Shown one piece after another: positions 42,503-51,602 of a DNA stretch of 64,000 bases. Numbering within the stretch: position 1 is the stretch's first letter; the number at the start of each line of letters is the position of its first letter. Made by a program: the position numbers and the translations under genes. This DNA comes from JAIBJN01 sp963842305 (GTDB taxonomy: Bacteria > Actinomycetota > Thermoleophilia > Gaiellales > Gaiellaceae). The notes beneath the pieces are model-generated. The model saw nothing but the letters and a program-made list of their open reading frames with translations, ran no database searches and was not told the origin of the DNA. The stretch lies in contig CAWJFW010000005.1 of NCBI GenBank assembly GCA_963842305.1, positions 248,001-312,000 of the forward strand. The letters are read 5' to 3'.

Positions 42503-43402
42503 CTACGTGTCGAGGCGGAGGAGGACCTCGCGGATCGTGTGCGCGTTGGACCGGGCCCGGGCCGCGGTCAGCGTGTCGCGGAAGGAATTCGTGCGCACGA
42601 CGATGCGGTCACGCGGGCGGAGGGATGCGAGCGTGATCTGCTCGAACGACCCCGGCGCGACGGCGTGGCGAACGACGGCTCCGTCCGGAACGGACACGGT
42701 GAGCGAGCGAGCCGGCCGAATCTGCCAGCCGTTCTGAACCAGGACGACCCGCGTGACGTGGAGCCGAATCCGCTGCGGGTCGGCGCCGAGCACGGTCTCC
42801 ACGACTCTGCCGAAGACGCGCAGCCTCATCGTCCTGAACGCGTCCTCCGCGGGGCGCGGATAGAGATCCTTGTACGCCCTTCGCAGCCGGGTGTACGGCG
42901 AGACCGCCCTGCCGCCGTTGGGATGCAGCTCGAAGTGCAGGTGCGACGCGATGCCGTTGGCGTCGCCCGAGTCGCCGACGTACCCGATCAGCTGGCCTGC
43001 CCGTACCCATTGACGCTTCGCGAGCCCGGGGGCATAGGCGATCCGGTTCTTGCAGCCTCCGCGGTTGTCGTTTCTGAGCGTACGGTCGTTGTTGAGGTGG
43101 ATGTACATGTACGTCGTGCCGCTCTTGCCGTAGAGGTAGAGCATGCAGCCGGCGTTCGAGGAGCGCGTGTACTTGACGACGCGGCCCGCCTCGACCGCGA
43201 CGACCGGGGAGCGCTTCGCGGCCATGATGTCGTTGGCCTGGTGGCCGCCGCTCGGCCGCGGGGCACCGAAGTCGTCCGTGTACGTCGTCGCGGCGAGGAT
43301 CGGGAAGATCAGCCGTGGCACGGCGGCACCCGCCGTCCCTGCGACGGCCCACACGGCAAGGAGGACAAAGAGGAATGTGGCTGTCGTCCGGTGGCGGCTC
43401 AT
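42503..43402 (-). CDS. Secreted M23 (LytM) family metallopeptidase
   Basis: This 299-residue protein has a signal peptide (TTATFLFVLLAVWAVAGTAGA, about residues 5-26 in part). The peptidase domain shows the zinc ligands in GGHQANDIM (His, Asp) and SHLHFEL (HxH), with VVAVEAGRVVKYT and GQLIGYVGDSGDANG between. It would cleave peptidoglycan peptides or bind wall glycan outside the membrane. The C-terminal 100 residues form an extra beta-rich domain without a recognised name. The ATG at 43402 is preferred over a longer upstream frame because the signal peptide follows it directly. Confidence 0.85.
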   Translation of the reverse strand: MSRHRTTATFLFVLLAVWAVAGTAGAAVPRLIFPILAATTYTDDFGAPRPSGGHQANDIMAAKRSPVVAVEAGRVVKYTRSSNAGCMLYLYGKSGTTYMYIHLNNDRTLRNDNRGGCKNRIAYAPGLAKRQWVRAGQLIGYVGDSGDANGIASHLHFELHPNGGRAVSPYTRLRRAYKDLYPRPAEDAFRTMRLRVFGRVVETVLGADPQRIRLHVTRVVLVQNGWQIRPARSLTVSVPDGAVVRHAVAPGSFEQITLASLRPRDRIVVRTNSFRDTLTAARARSNAHTIREVLLRLDT

Positions 43403-43509
43403 ACGAGCGGTCGACGTTCCGGTGCGGCGCCTGGAAGGCGCGGAGACTAGCAGAGCCTTCGGCACGAACCTGTAAGGACTTAAGCGCGGCTCGATAGGAT
43501 CCGCCCCCG

Positions 43510-44289
43510 GTGAAGCTCGCCGTCTGCGTCAAGGAGGTGCCGGAAGCTTCCGCGCGAACGCGGATCGACCGCGGCACGCTGCGCCTGGACCGGAGCGGGA
43601 CGGCCGCCCTGAATCCCTTCGACGCGCACGCCCTCGAGGAGGCGCTCCGCATCAAGGAGCAGACCGGCGAGGGAGAGGTGGTCGCGATCATGATGGGGCC
43701 GGCCGGCGCCGCCGATTCGCTTCGCAAGGCCCTGGCGATCGGCGCCGACCGCGCCGTGCACGTCGCCGACGACGCGCTGGCAGGCTCCGACCTCCTCGCG
43801 ACCGCGCGTGCGCTCGCGAAGGCGCTCGAGCGGGAGGACCCCGACCTCGTCCTGCTCGGCCAGCAGGGCTCGGACTCGGACGGCGCGGTGCTCTGGTCGG
43901 CCGTGGCAGACCTCCTGCGGCTCCCCGTGGTCTCGCAGGCAGCCAGTCTCGAGCTCGGCGAGCAGAAGGTGACCGCCAAGCGCCAGACCGAGTACGGCTA
44001 CGACGTCATCGAAGCGCCGCTCCCGGCGGTCGTGGCAGTGTCGGACGCCATCAACGAGCCGCGCTACCCCTCGCTCAAGGGGATCATGGGAGCGAAGAAA
44101 AAGCCGTTCGAGACGCTTGCCGCCGCCGACCTCGATTTGGCTGCGGACGACCTGGGTGAAGCCGGATCGCTGACCGAGGTGCTCGCGCTCGCCGATCCGC
44201 CTTCGCGCGGGGAGAGCGTCCGGATCGAGGACGACGGCAGCGCGGCGGAGAAGATCGTCGACTACCTGACGGAGCAGAAGCTCCTCTAG
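43510..44289 (+). CDS. etfB: Electron transfer flavoprotein, beta subunit
   Basis: This 259-residue subunit (GTG start) begins KLAVCVKEVPEA and has TAALNPFDAHALEEALR, GADRAVHVADDALAGSDLLATARALA, LVLLGQQGSDSDGAV and the ETF-beta signature VSDAINEPRYPSLKGIMGAKKKP. With EtfA it carries electrons from acyl-CoA dehydrogenases to the quinone reductase encoded downstream. A TAGGAT hexamer (43495-43500) ends 9 nt before the GTG and could be a -10 box of a leaderless transcript. It is 2 nt from etfA. Confidence 0.93.
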   Translation: MKLAVCVKEVPEASARTRIDRGTLRLDRSGTAALNPFDAHALEEALRIKEQTGEGEVVAIMMGPAGAADSLRKALAIGADRAVHVADDALAGSDLLATARALAKALEREDPDLVLLGQQGSDSDGAVLWSAVADLLRLPVVSQAASLELGEQKVTAKRQTEYGYDVIEAPLPAVVAVSDAINEPRYPSLKGIMGAKKKPFETLAAADLDLAADDLGEAGSLTEVLALADPPSRGESVRIEDDGSAAEKIVDYLTEQKLL

Positions 44290-44291
44290 CG

Positions 44292-45251
44292 ATGCCGACA
44301 CTCGTTTTCCTGGAGGATCACGAGGGCGAGCTCGTCAAGGGCTCGCTCGGCGTCCTCTCGAAGGCCGCTCAGCTCGGTGGCGACGTGGCCGCGGTCGTCG
44401 TCGGCTCCGGGGTGAGGGAGCTCGCCGCCGAGGCCGGGCGCTTCGGAGCGTCGACCGTCTACGTCGCCGACGACCCGGAACTCGCCGCGCCCCTTCCACA
44501 GCCCCGCGTCGACGTCCTCGCGACCCTCGTCCGCGCCGACGGCTTCGACACGGTGCTCTTCGCCGCCTCGGTGCTCTCGGCCGATGTCGCCGCAGGACTG
44601 GCCGCACGGCTCGGCGCCGGTCTCAACTGGGACCTCGTCGACCTCGAGCTTCGCGACGGGAAGCTCGTCGGGAGGCGGCCCGCCCTCCAGGACTCGGTCT
44701 ACGTCGACGTCGGCTGGAAGGGCGAGCCGCGCCTCGCGCTCGTCAGGTCGGGGACCTTCGAGCCCGTCGAGAGCGGCGGCGAGGCCGCCGTCGAGGACGT
44801 CGCGGTCGATCTCGAGGACTTCTCGACGCAGGCGGTCATGCTGGAGCGCGCCCACGCCGAGAGCGAGGGGCCGTCCATCGAGGATGCCGACGTGATCGTG
44901 GCCGGCGGCCGCGGGCTCGGCGAGCCGGACAAGTTCGGGCTCCTCGAGGAGCTGGCGGCGGCCCTCGGAGGGGCGGTCGCAGCGACGCGCGCAGTCGTCG
45001 ACGCCGGCTGGTACCCGTACGCGACGCAGGTCGGCCAGACGGGGAAGACCGTGGCGCCGAAGCTCTACGTCGCCTGCGGGATCTCGGGAGCGATCCAGCA
45101 CAAGGTCGGGATGCAGGCCTCCGGCACGATCGTCGCCATCAACAAGGACCCGAACGCGCCCATCTTCGAGTACGCGGACGTCGGCGTCGTGGGCGACCTG
45201 CACGAGATCGTCCCGAAGCTGACGCAACTGGTGAAGGAGCGCCGCGGATGA
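44292..45251 (+). CDS. etfA: Electron transfer flavoprotein, alpha subunit
   Basis: This 319-residue FAD-binding subunit shows the C-terminal signature: VVAGGRGLGEPDKFGLLEEL, LGGAVAATRAVVDAGWYPYATQVGQTGKTVAPKLYVACGISGAIQHKVGM and AINKDPNAPIFEYADVGVVGD in successive pieces. It forms the heterodimer with EtfB. It overlaps the quinone oxidoreductase by 4 nt, so the whole electron route from dehydrogenase to quinone is one operon. Confidence 0.95.
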   Translation: MPTLVFLEDHEGELVKGSLGVLSKAAQLGGDVAAVVVGSGVRELAAEAGRFGASTVYVADDPELAAPLPQPRVDVLATLVRADGFDTVLFAASVLSADVAAGLAARLGAGLNWDLVDLELRDGKLVGRRPALQDSVYVDVGWKGEPRLALVRSGTFEPVESGGEAAVEDVAVDLEDFSTQAVMLERAHAESEGPSIEDADVIVAGGRGLGEPDKFGLLEELAAALGGAVAATRAVVDAGWYPYATQVGQTGKTVAPKLYVACGISGAIQHKVGMQASGTIVAINKDPNAPIFEYADVGVVGDLHEIVPKLTQLVKERRG

Positions 45252-46948
45252 GCGTCCGGCCCGTCGACTTTCCGCCCCCGTTCGACTGGCGCGACTTCGT
45301 CGCCGAGCCGACCGATCCGCCGGACGAGCGAATCGACGTCGGCGTGCTCGTCGTCGGCGGCGGGCCCGCCGGGCTCGCGGCGGCCATCCGGGTTGGGCAG
45401 CTGCTCGAAGAGCGGCCGGAGGTCAGGGAGCATCTTGGCGACGTTCCGGTCGCGGTGGTCGACAAGGCCCGCGCGCCGGGCGCGCACCTTCTCTCCGGCG
45501 TCGTCGTCAATCCGCGGGGCTTTCGCGAGCTGTTCCCCGGGATGCTCACCGAGGACATGCCGTTCCGGGCGCCGGTCGTGCGCGAGGGTGTGTACTTCCT
45601 GACCCCGAAGCGGCACCTGCGCGTTCCGGCCCCGCCGACGATGTGGAACCACAATCACTACGTCGCGTCGCTTTCGGAGATGGGGCGCTGGCTGGCCGAG
45701 AAGGCCGAAGAGGCGGGTGTCACGCTCGTGCCGGAGACGACGGCGCGGACGCTCCTTGTCAGCGGCGGCCGCGTGGTCGGCATCCGCACCGGCGACCGGG
45801 GGCGAGGAAAGAACGGCGAGGAGCTCGCCAACTTCGAGCCCGGCAGCGACATCCGGGCGCGGGTCACGATCCTGGCGGAGGGGACGCAGGGACACCTCGC
45901 GGGCATCGCTTCGCAGCGCTTCGGGCTCACGTCGCGCCCGCAGGTGTACGCGCTGGGCGTCAAGGAGGTCTGGGAGGTGCCGACGCCGCTGAACCGCGTC
46001 ATCCACACGATGGGGTGGCCGCTTCGGGCGGGGAAGCGCCACCGGGAGTTCGGCGGCAGCTTCATCTACCCGCTCGGCGACGACCAGGTCGCCATGGGCA
46101 TGGTGGTCGGACTCGACTACACGGATGCCACGCTCTCGGTGCACGACCTGCTGCAGGAGCTGAAGACGCACCCGTTCGTCAAAGGCATCCTCGCCGGAGG
46201 CACGCGTGTCGCCTGGGGTGCGAAGACGATTCCCGAGGGCGGTTTCCAGGCGCTGCCGGACCACTTCTCCTTCCCCGGCGGCATGATCGTCGGGGACTCG
46301 GCAGGGTTCGTCAACGTGCCGGCTCTCAAGGGCGTCCACTACGCGATGACGTCCGGTCAGTTGGCCGCGGAGGCCGCGGTTGCGGCAGTCCAGCCCGGCG
46401 AGACGCCATGGGCTCCAGGCGCGCTCGATCCCTACGACGAGTCAGTCCGCGAGAGCTACATCTGGAGCGATCTCCACCGTGTGCGAAACGCGCGCCCGGC
46501 GTTCAGCAAGGGCTTCTATCGCGGGGCGCTCGTCGCCGGCCTCTCGATCACGACTCTGGGCGCGTTCCCGCCCGGCACGAGGAAGCTCGAGCGGGACGCC
46601 GACGTGCCGGTGGAGGTCGGCAGCCGTGCGAGTGCCTACCCCGCACCGGACGGCCAGCTCGTGTTCGACAAGCTGTCGAGCGTCTACCTCTCGGGGAACA
46701 AGACACGCGACGACGCGCCGAGCCACATCCGGGTGGACACCAAGGTACGGCGCGAGATCGCCGAGGCCTGGGTGCACATGTGCCCGGCGCACGTGTACGA
46801 GATCACGGGCGAGGCGAGCCCGGCCGGCAACGTCGTCGACGTCGAGGTCACGGCCTCGAACTGCGTCCAGTGTGGCGCCATCACGGCCAAGGGCGGGCGG
46901 CTGACGCCGCCCGAGGGCGGGGACGGCCCCGAATACACCCAGATGTAG
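45248..46948 (+). CDS. ETF:quinone oxidoreductase with a missing cluster ligand
   Basis: This 566-residue membrane-associated flavoprotein passes electrons from ETF to the quinone pool. FAD site: VLVVGGGPAGLAAAIRVGQ near residue 33. The middle has GAHLLSGVVVNPRGF and the quinone-binding region, and ALKGVHYAMTSGQLAAEA is standard. The C-terminal ferredoxin-like part normally has four Cys for a [4Fe-4S] cluster, with the spacing CxxCxxC. Here the first is in HMCPAHVYE, and then NCVQCGAITAKGG follows, so the fourth ligand is Ile or absent. Only three cluster cysteines remain. Confidence 0.9.
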   Translation: MSVRPVDFPPPFDWRDFVAEPTDPPDERIDVGVLVVGGGPAGLAAAIRVGQLLEERPEVREHLGDVPVAVVDKARAPGAHLLSGVVVNPRGFRELFPGMLTEDMPFRAPVVREGVYFLTPKRHLRVPAPPTMWNHNHYVASLSEMGRWLAEKAEEAGVTLVPETTARTLLVSGGRVVGIRTGDRGRGKNGEELANFEPGSDIRARVTILAEGTQGHLAGIASQRFGLTSRPQVYALGVKEVWEVPTPLNRVIHTMGWPLRAGKRHREFGGSFIYPLGDDQVAMGMVVGLDYTDATLSVHDLLQELKTHPFVKGILAGGTRVAWGAKTIPEGGFQALPDHFSFPGGMIVGDSAGFVNVPALKGVHYAMTSGQLAAEAAVAAVQPGETPWAPGALDPYDESVRESYIWSDLHRVRNARPAFSKGFYRGALVAGLSITTLGAFPPGTRKLERDADVPVEVGSRASAYPAPDGQLVFDKLSSVYLSGNKTRDDAPSHIRVDTKVRREIAEAWVHMCPAHVYEITGEASPAGNVVDVEVTASNCVQCGAITAKGGRLTPPEGGDGPEYTQM

Positions 46949-47889
46949 AAGCAGCCGCGGCGGTCATCGGGGCGCGCCTGCTCCGGACGCCGCTCGTCTC
47001 CTCGACGACGCTCGGCCGCTCCTTCGGCGGCCGCGCGTTCCTGAAAGCCGAGCTCCTGCAGAAGACGGGCAGCTTCAAGGCGCGCGGGGTGCTGACGAAG
47101 CTTGCGGCGCTAACCCCCGAGGAGCGCGAGCGTGGCGTCATCTCTGCCTCGGCCGGCAACCATGCCGGAGCGCTTGCCTACGGAAGCGCCGTCGAGGGGA
47201 TCGACTGCCTGGTGGTGATGTGGCAGGGGGCCAGCGAGCCAAAGCGCGTGGCGGCGATCGGCTACGGAGCAAGCGTCGACCAGGAGGCCGCCGGGCCGCC
47301 CGAGGTCTTCGCGCGCCTGGCCGACCTGCAAGAAGAGACGGGACGCGTGCTCGTCCATCCCTTCGACGATCCGCTGATCGTTGCGGGCGCCGGCACCGTC
47401 GGCCTCGAGATCGCCCAGGACCTTCCCGACGTCGACGCGGTCGTCGTGCCGACCGGAGGAGGCGGCCTCGTCTCCGGCGTGGCCGTGGCGCTCTCGGGAA
47501 AGAGAGTGATCGCCGTCGAGCCGGAAGGGTCGGCCGCCTTCCGCGAGGGCCTCGCTGCTCGGGCGTCCGTGCCCGTGACGCCGCGCTCGGTCGCGGACGG
47601 TCTCAATGCGCCGTTCGCCGGGACGTTGCCGATCGAGCTCGGCCTCGACCTCGGCATCGAGTCAGTCCTCGTCTCCGAGGACGAGATCGAGGCCGGTTTC
47701 CGGTTCCTCTACGAGCGCGCAAAGCTCGCCGCAGAGCCTGCCGCGGCAGCCGGCGTAGCCGCTCTCCTCGCGGGGAAGATCCCCGATCTCGAGGGTGCGA
47801 CCGTGGCCGTGGTCGTCTCGGGAGGCAACGTGGCCGGGGAAACGGCCTCTGGTATCCTCAAGCCCGTCCAGCGCCTGGCCGATCCATGA
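46870..47889 (+). CDS. Threonine dehydratase-like PLP enzyme (start uncertain)
   Basis: The conserved protein starts at about 46945 (EAAAAVIGARLLRTPLV) and has the PLP Lys in KTGSFKARG, SAGNHAGALAY, the phosphate loop PTGGGGLVSGVA and VVVSGGNV. It belongs to the fold-type II serine/threonine dehydratase or serine racemase group. It lacks a C-terminal ACT domain, so it would not be isoleucine-feedback regulated. No ATG, GTG or TTG lies between 46873 and the conserved start; the listed GTG at 46870 adds 24 unconserved residues inside the ETF-QO gene. A CTG at 46978 would cut into the fold. It ends inside rpmE (4-nt overlap). Confidence 0.75.
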   Translation: MWRHHGQGRAADAARGRGRPRIHPDVEAAAAVIGARLLRTPLVSSTTLGRSFGGRAFLKAELLQKTGSFKARGVLTKLAALTPEERERGVISASAGNHAGALAYGSAVEGIDCLVVMWQGASEPKRVAAIGYGASVDQEAAGPPEVFARLADLQEETGRVLVHPFDDPLIVAGAGTVGLEIAQDLPDVDAVVVPTGGGGLVSGVAVALSGKRVIAVEPEGSAAFREGLAARASVPVTPRSVADGLNAPFAGTLPIELGLDLGIESVLVSEDEIEAGFRFLYERAKLAAEPAAAAGVAALLAGKIPDLEGATVAVVVSGGNVAGETASGILKPVQRLADP

Positions 47890-48110
47890 AGACCGATATC
47901 CACCCCGAGTACGTCCTCGCGACCGTCACGTGTTCCTGCGGGAACACGTTCCAGACCCGCTCCACGAAGGCCGAGCTTCATGTTGAGATCTGCTCCGAGT
48001 GCCACCCCTTCTATACGGGAAAGCAGAAGCTCGTGGACACGGGCGGCCGCGTCGAGCGGTTCCAGCGCCGTCTCGAGAAGGCCGGCGGGCGCCGTACCGA
48101 CGAGCAGTAG
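47886..48110 (+). CDS. rpmE: Ribosomal protein L31
   Basis: This 74-residue protein is the zinc-binding form of L31: TCSCGNTF and ICSECHPFYTGKQKLVDTGGRVERFQRR carry the CxC...CxxC set. It starts inside the stop codon of the dehydratase-like gene and is followed by the DUF1385 gene and prfA, a common actinobacterial order. Confidence 0.95.
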   Translation: MKTDIHPEYVLATVTCSCGNTFQTRSTKAELHVEICSECHPFYTGKQKLVDTGGRVERFQRRLEKAGGRRTDEQ

Positions 48111-48119
48111 AGGTCAGCC

Positions 48120-49034
48120 ATGAGCGCGCCGATCGGCGGCCAGGCTGTGCTGGAGGGCGTGATGATGCGCGGCCCGTCGGCCTGGTCGGTCGCCGTCCGC
48201 AAGCCCGACGGCGAGATCGCCGAGGTCAACCGGCCGATCTCGTCCTTCCTGCTGAAGCATCGGTGGGCCCGCATCCCGGTCGTCAGGGGCGTCTTCGCGC
48301 TCGGTGAGTCGCTCGCGATCGGCTTCCGTGCGCTGGCCATCTCGGCGAACTACGCGGCGCAGGAGGAGGGTGACGACGAGGAGGTCCAGACCGAGCTCTC
48401 GCGGGGCCAGCTCCTCTTTGCCTTCGGCATCGCGATCGGCTTCGCGCTCCTGCTCTTCAAGGTCTCGCCCGCGCTGATCACGAGCTGGCTCCCGATCGAC
48501 TCGACCGGCTGGTTCGTCGTCGTCGAAGGGCTCGTCCGCGTGACGATCTTCGTCCTCTACCTCGTGATCGTCGGCTTCATGCCGGACCTGAAACGCGTCT
48601 TCCAGTACCACGCGGCGGAGCACAAGGCGATCAACGCCTACGAGGCGGGGGACCCGCTCGAGCCAGAGGCCGTCCAGCGGCACAGCCTCATCCACGTGCG
48701 CTGCGGCACCGCCTTCCTCCTCTACGTGATGGTGATCGCGATCTTCGTGTTCGCGTTCGTCGGCCAGCCCGGCTGGTTTTGGCTGATCGCTTCCCGCATC
48801 CTGCTTCTGCCCGTGATCGCCGGCATCGCCTACGAGGTGATCCGCTTCGCGGGCAAGCACCCCACGAATCCGATTTTGCGCACGATCCTGGCGCCGGGCC
48901 TCTGGCTCCAGCGCCTCACGACTCGGGCCCCATCGCTTGACCAGATCGAAGTCTCGATCCGCGCGCTCCGCGAGGTGCTCCGCCTCGAGGGCCGGCTGAC
49001 GCCGGAGGAGCGCAAGGTCGAGGTCATGGCTTAG
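48120..49034 (+). CDS. DUF1385 family membrane protein
   Basis: This 304-residue protein is recognised by IGGQAVLEGVMMRGP at the N-terminus and YHAAEHKAINAYE in the centre. It has about four membrane helices (around 93-115, 130-150, 205-225 and 228-245). The family lies next to rpmE and prfA in many Gram-positive bacteria, but its activity is unknown. The conserved His/Glu of the HAAEHK motif faces the membrane and could bind metal. It ends 42 nt before prfA. Confidence 0.88.
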   Translation: MSAPIGGQAVLEGVMMRGPSAWSVAVRKPDGEIAEVNRPISSFLLKHRWARIPVVRGVFALGESLAIGFRALAISANYAAQEEGDDEEVQTELSRGQLLFAFGIAIGFALLLFKVSPALITSWLPIDSTGWFVVVEGLVRVTIFVLYLVIVGFMPDLKRVFQYHAAEHKAINAYEAGDPLEPEAVQRHSLIHVRCGTAFLLYVMVIAIFVFAFVGQPGWFWLIASRILLLPVIAGIAYEVIRFAGKHPTNPILRTILAPGLWLQRLTTRAPSLDQIEVSIRALREVLRLEGRLTPEERKVEVMA

Positions 49035-49076
49035 GAGCGCCTTCCCGCTTCACGCCGGGGCTATCCTGACGCGGTC

Positions 49077-50135
49077 ATGGCGGGGCAGATCGAGCATCTC
49101 GTCGACGAGCTCGAGCGCTCCTACGTCGATGCGCAGGAGCGGATGAACGACCCTGCCCTCTACTCGGATCGAAACGCTGCGGCCGACGCGGGCCGTCGTC
49201 TGAAGGAGCTGGAGGGCCCGCATCGGCTTGCCCAGGAGTGGCGCGGGGCGCGCGACGACGCCGATGCCGCCCGCTCCGACCCGGATCTCCGCGAGCTCCT
49301 GCCCGAGCTCGAGGAGCGGCTCGAGCGCCTGGAGGAGGACCTGAAGCTCGCGCTCGTCGAGCGCGATCCCAACGACGCGAAGGACGTCGTCGTCGAGATC
49401 CGCCAGGGTGCGGGAGGCGACGAAGCGGCGCTCTGGGCCGGCGACCTCTTCCGCATGCTCACCCGCTACGCGGAGCGCAGCGGGTTCAAGTGGGAGCCTC
49501 TGGGCTCCGGGCCGAGCGACGGGGGCGGGTTCAAAGACGTCACCTTCGCCGTCAAGGGCGACGGCGCCTACTCGGTTTTCAAGTTCGAGGGCGGCACGCA
49601 TCGCGTGCAGCGGGTTCCGGAGACCGAGTCCCAGGGACGCATCCACACCTCGACCGCGACCGTCGCGGTCATGCCCGAGGCCGAGGAGGTCGACGTCGAG
49701 CTCGACCCGAACGACCTCAAGATCGACGTCTACCGCTCGACGGGCCCGGGCGGCCAGAGCGTGAACACAACCGACTCGGCCGTCCGGATCACGCACGTCC
49801 CGACCGGGATCGTCGTGGCCATGCAGGACGAGAAGTCCCAGCTTCAGAACAAGCAGAAGGCGATGCGTGTCCTGCGGGCGCGGCTCCTCGAGGCGGAGCT
49901 CCGCCGCCAGCAGGAGCAGCTCTCGGCCCAGCGCCGCTCGCAGATCGGAAGCGGCGATCGCGCGGAGAAGATCCGCACGTACAACTATCCCGAGAACCGC
50001 GTCACGGACCATCGCATCAAGCTCACGCTCCACCGGCTCGACGCGATCCTCGACGGCGACGTTGCGGAGCTCACGGAGGCACTGACGGCGGAGGAGCGCC
50101 GCCGGGCCCTGGAGGCTCCGGCGGCTGCGTCGTGA
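49077..50135 (+). CDS. prfA: Peptide chain release factor 1
   Basis: This 352-residue factor reads UAA/UAG and triggers peptide release. The catalytic GGQ is in YRSTGPGGQSVNTTDSAVR near residue 224, and the N-terminal coiled segment and the IRTYNYPENRVTDHRI domain 3 motif are normal. A TATCCT hexamer ends 9 nt before the ATG, a possible promoter. It overlaps prmC, the enzyme that methylates its GGQ glutamine, by 4 nt. Confidence 0.95.
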   Translation: MAGQIEHLVDELERSYVDAQERMNDPALYSDRNAAADAGRRLKELEGPHRLAQEWRGARDDADAARSDPDLRELLPELEERLERLEEDLKLALVERDPNDAKDVVVEIRQGAGGDEAALWAGDLFRMLTRYAERSGFKWEPLGSGPSDGGGFKDVTFAVKGDGAYSVFKFEGGTHRVQRVPETESQGRIHTSTATVAVMPEAEEVDVELDPNDLKIDVYRSTGPGGQSVNTTDSAVRITHVPTGIVVAMQDEKSQLQNKQKAMRVLRARLLEAELRRQQEQLSAQRRSQIGSGDRAEKIRTYNYPENRVTDHRIKLTLHRLDAILDGDVAELTEALTAEERRRALEAPAAAS

Positions 50136-50959
50136 GCCCGCTCGACGCGGTGCACGGCGTCGAGCGCGAGCTCGACGCGGCGGGACTGCCCGCGTCGCGA
50201 GTCGACGCCGAGCTTCTGGTGGCCGACGTACTGGGGGTCTCGCGATCCGAGCTGTACGCGTCCGGCCGCTCGTTGAGCGCGGACGAGCTCAGGCGCCTGG
50301 ACGAGCTCGTGGGGCGTCGCCGGGCGCGGGAGCCGCTCGCCTACGTCCTCGGGGAATGGGGGTTCCGCCGGCTCGTGCTGACCGTGGACGAGCGTGCGCT
50401 CGTGCCCCGGCCGGAGACCGAGGTGGTCGTGGAGCGCTGCCTCGTCCATCTGCGGGAGCTCGAGGCGCCGGATGTCCTCGACATCGGCACCGGGTCGGGC
50501 GCGATCGCGCTCGCGATCGCCGACGAGCACCCGGCGGCCCGCGTGGTCGCGGTCGACAGCTCGGAGGCGGCCCTCACGCTCGCGCGCGAGAACCTGCGCC
50601 GCACCGGCGTGGGCGCGCGCGTCGAGCTGCGCAGCGGCGATCTGCTCGAGGGTCTCGGCGGGCCGTTCGACCTGGTCGTCTCGAACCCGCCCTACGTGCC
50701 CGCCGCGGAGTACGACGGCCTCGAGCCCGAGATCAGGCTCTACGAGCCGTATGAAGCGGTCGTGGGCGACCACGTGTGGGAGCGGATCGGGCAGGCAGCG
50801 AGAGGCGTGCTCGCACGCGGGGGCCACCTCGTGCTCGAGTGCGGGGACGGGCAGGCGGGCGAGGTCGCCGCGGGCCTCACCGCCCTTGGCTACGACGACG
50901 TCCTCTGCACCCCGGACCTGGCCGGCCGCGACCGTGTCGTCGAGGCGCGCCGTCCCTAG
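50132..50959 (+). CDS. prmC: Release factor glutamine methyltransferase
   Basis: This 275-residue SAM enzyme methylates the GGQ glutamine of release factors. The SAM motif VLDIGTGSGAIALAIA (about 113) and the catalytic NPPYVP (about 183) are present, with the N-terminal helical domain (PRPETEVVVE) intact. The GTG start overlaps the prfA stop codon. Confidence 0.93.
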   Translation: MSPLDAVHGVERELDAAGLPASRVDAELLVADVLGVSRSELYASGRSLSADELRRLDELVGRRRAREPLAYVLGEWGFRRLVLTVDERALVPRPETEVVVERCLVHLRELEAPDVLDIGTGSGAIALAIADEHPAARVVAVDSSEAALTLARENLRRTGVGARVELRSGDLLEGLGGPFDLVVSNPPYVPAAEYDGLEPEIRLYEPYEAVVGDHVWERIGQAARGVLARGGHLVLECGDGQAGEVAAGLTALGYDDVLCTPDLAGRDRVVEARRP

Positions 50960-50993
50960 CCGCGGGCGCACCGAGCCCGGGGAGGGTGCCGGC

Positions 50994-51602
50994 GTGAGCA
51001 CCGGCGCCGTCGCGGCTCTGCGCGCCGGGCAGCTCGTCGTGCTCCCGACCGACACGGTCTACGGCCTCTGCGCCGATGCGTTCAGGGAGCGCCCATGCCG
51101 GCGACTCTTCACGGCGAAGCAGCGGCCCGAGACGATGCCTGTCCAGCTCCTGGCGGCGGATCTTGACGCGATCCTCGACGCCGTGCCCGAGGCGCGCGGC
51201 CGCGGTGCCGTCGTCGCCCGCGCGCTCCTGCCCGGCCCCTACACGCTGATCTTGCCGAACCCGGCAAGGCGCTTCCGCTGGCTGACGGGCGCGAGGCCGG
51301 AGACGATCGGCGTCCGCGTCCCCGATCTTCCGGCGCAGGCGCGCGAGGTCGTGCGCGACGTCGGCGCCGTCGCCGCCACGAGCGCGAACCTCCACGGCGA
51401 GCCCGATCCGGCCAGCCTCGGGGAGCTGCCGCAGGCCATTCTCGACAGCTGCGGCGCCCTCGTCGATGCGGGCACGCTGCCTGGCACGCCCTCGACGGTG
51501 GTCGACCTGACCGGGCCGAAGCCGACCGTCCTTCGCGAGGGGATCGTCCCGGCGGACGCCGCACTCAGGGCGGCTGCTGCGGCGATCGCCGAGGCTCGAT
51601 AG
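50994..51602 (+). CDS. L-threonylcarbamoyladenylate synthase (Sua5/YciO/YrdC family)
   Basis: This 202-residue enzyme makes threonylcarbamoyl-AMP for t6A37 of tRNAs. Motifs: GQLVVLPTDTVYGLCADAF, KQRPETMPVQLLAADL, PGPYTLILPN and AATSANLHGEPD, ending STVVDLTG. It lacks the Sua5 C-terminal domain, so it is the TsaC-like short form. GTG 50994 has GGAGGG upstream. Its last 38 nt overlap the convergent membrane-protein gene. Confidence 0.9.
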   Translation: MSTGAVAALRAGQLVVLPTDTVYGLCADAFRERPCRRLFTAKQRPETMPVQLLAADLDAILDAVPEARGRGAVVARALLPGPYTLILPNPARRFRWLTGARPETIGVRVPDLPAQAREVVRDVGAVAATSANLHGEPDPASLGELPQAILDSCGALVDAGTLPGTPSTVVDLTGPKPTVLREGIVPADAALRAAAAAIAEAR

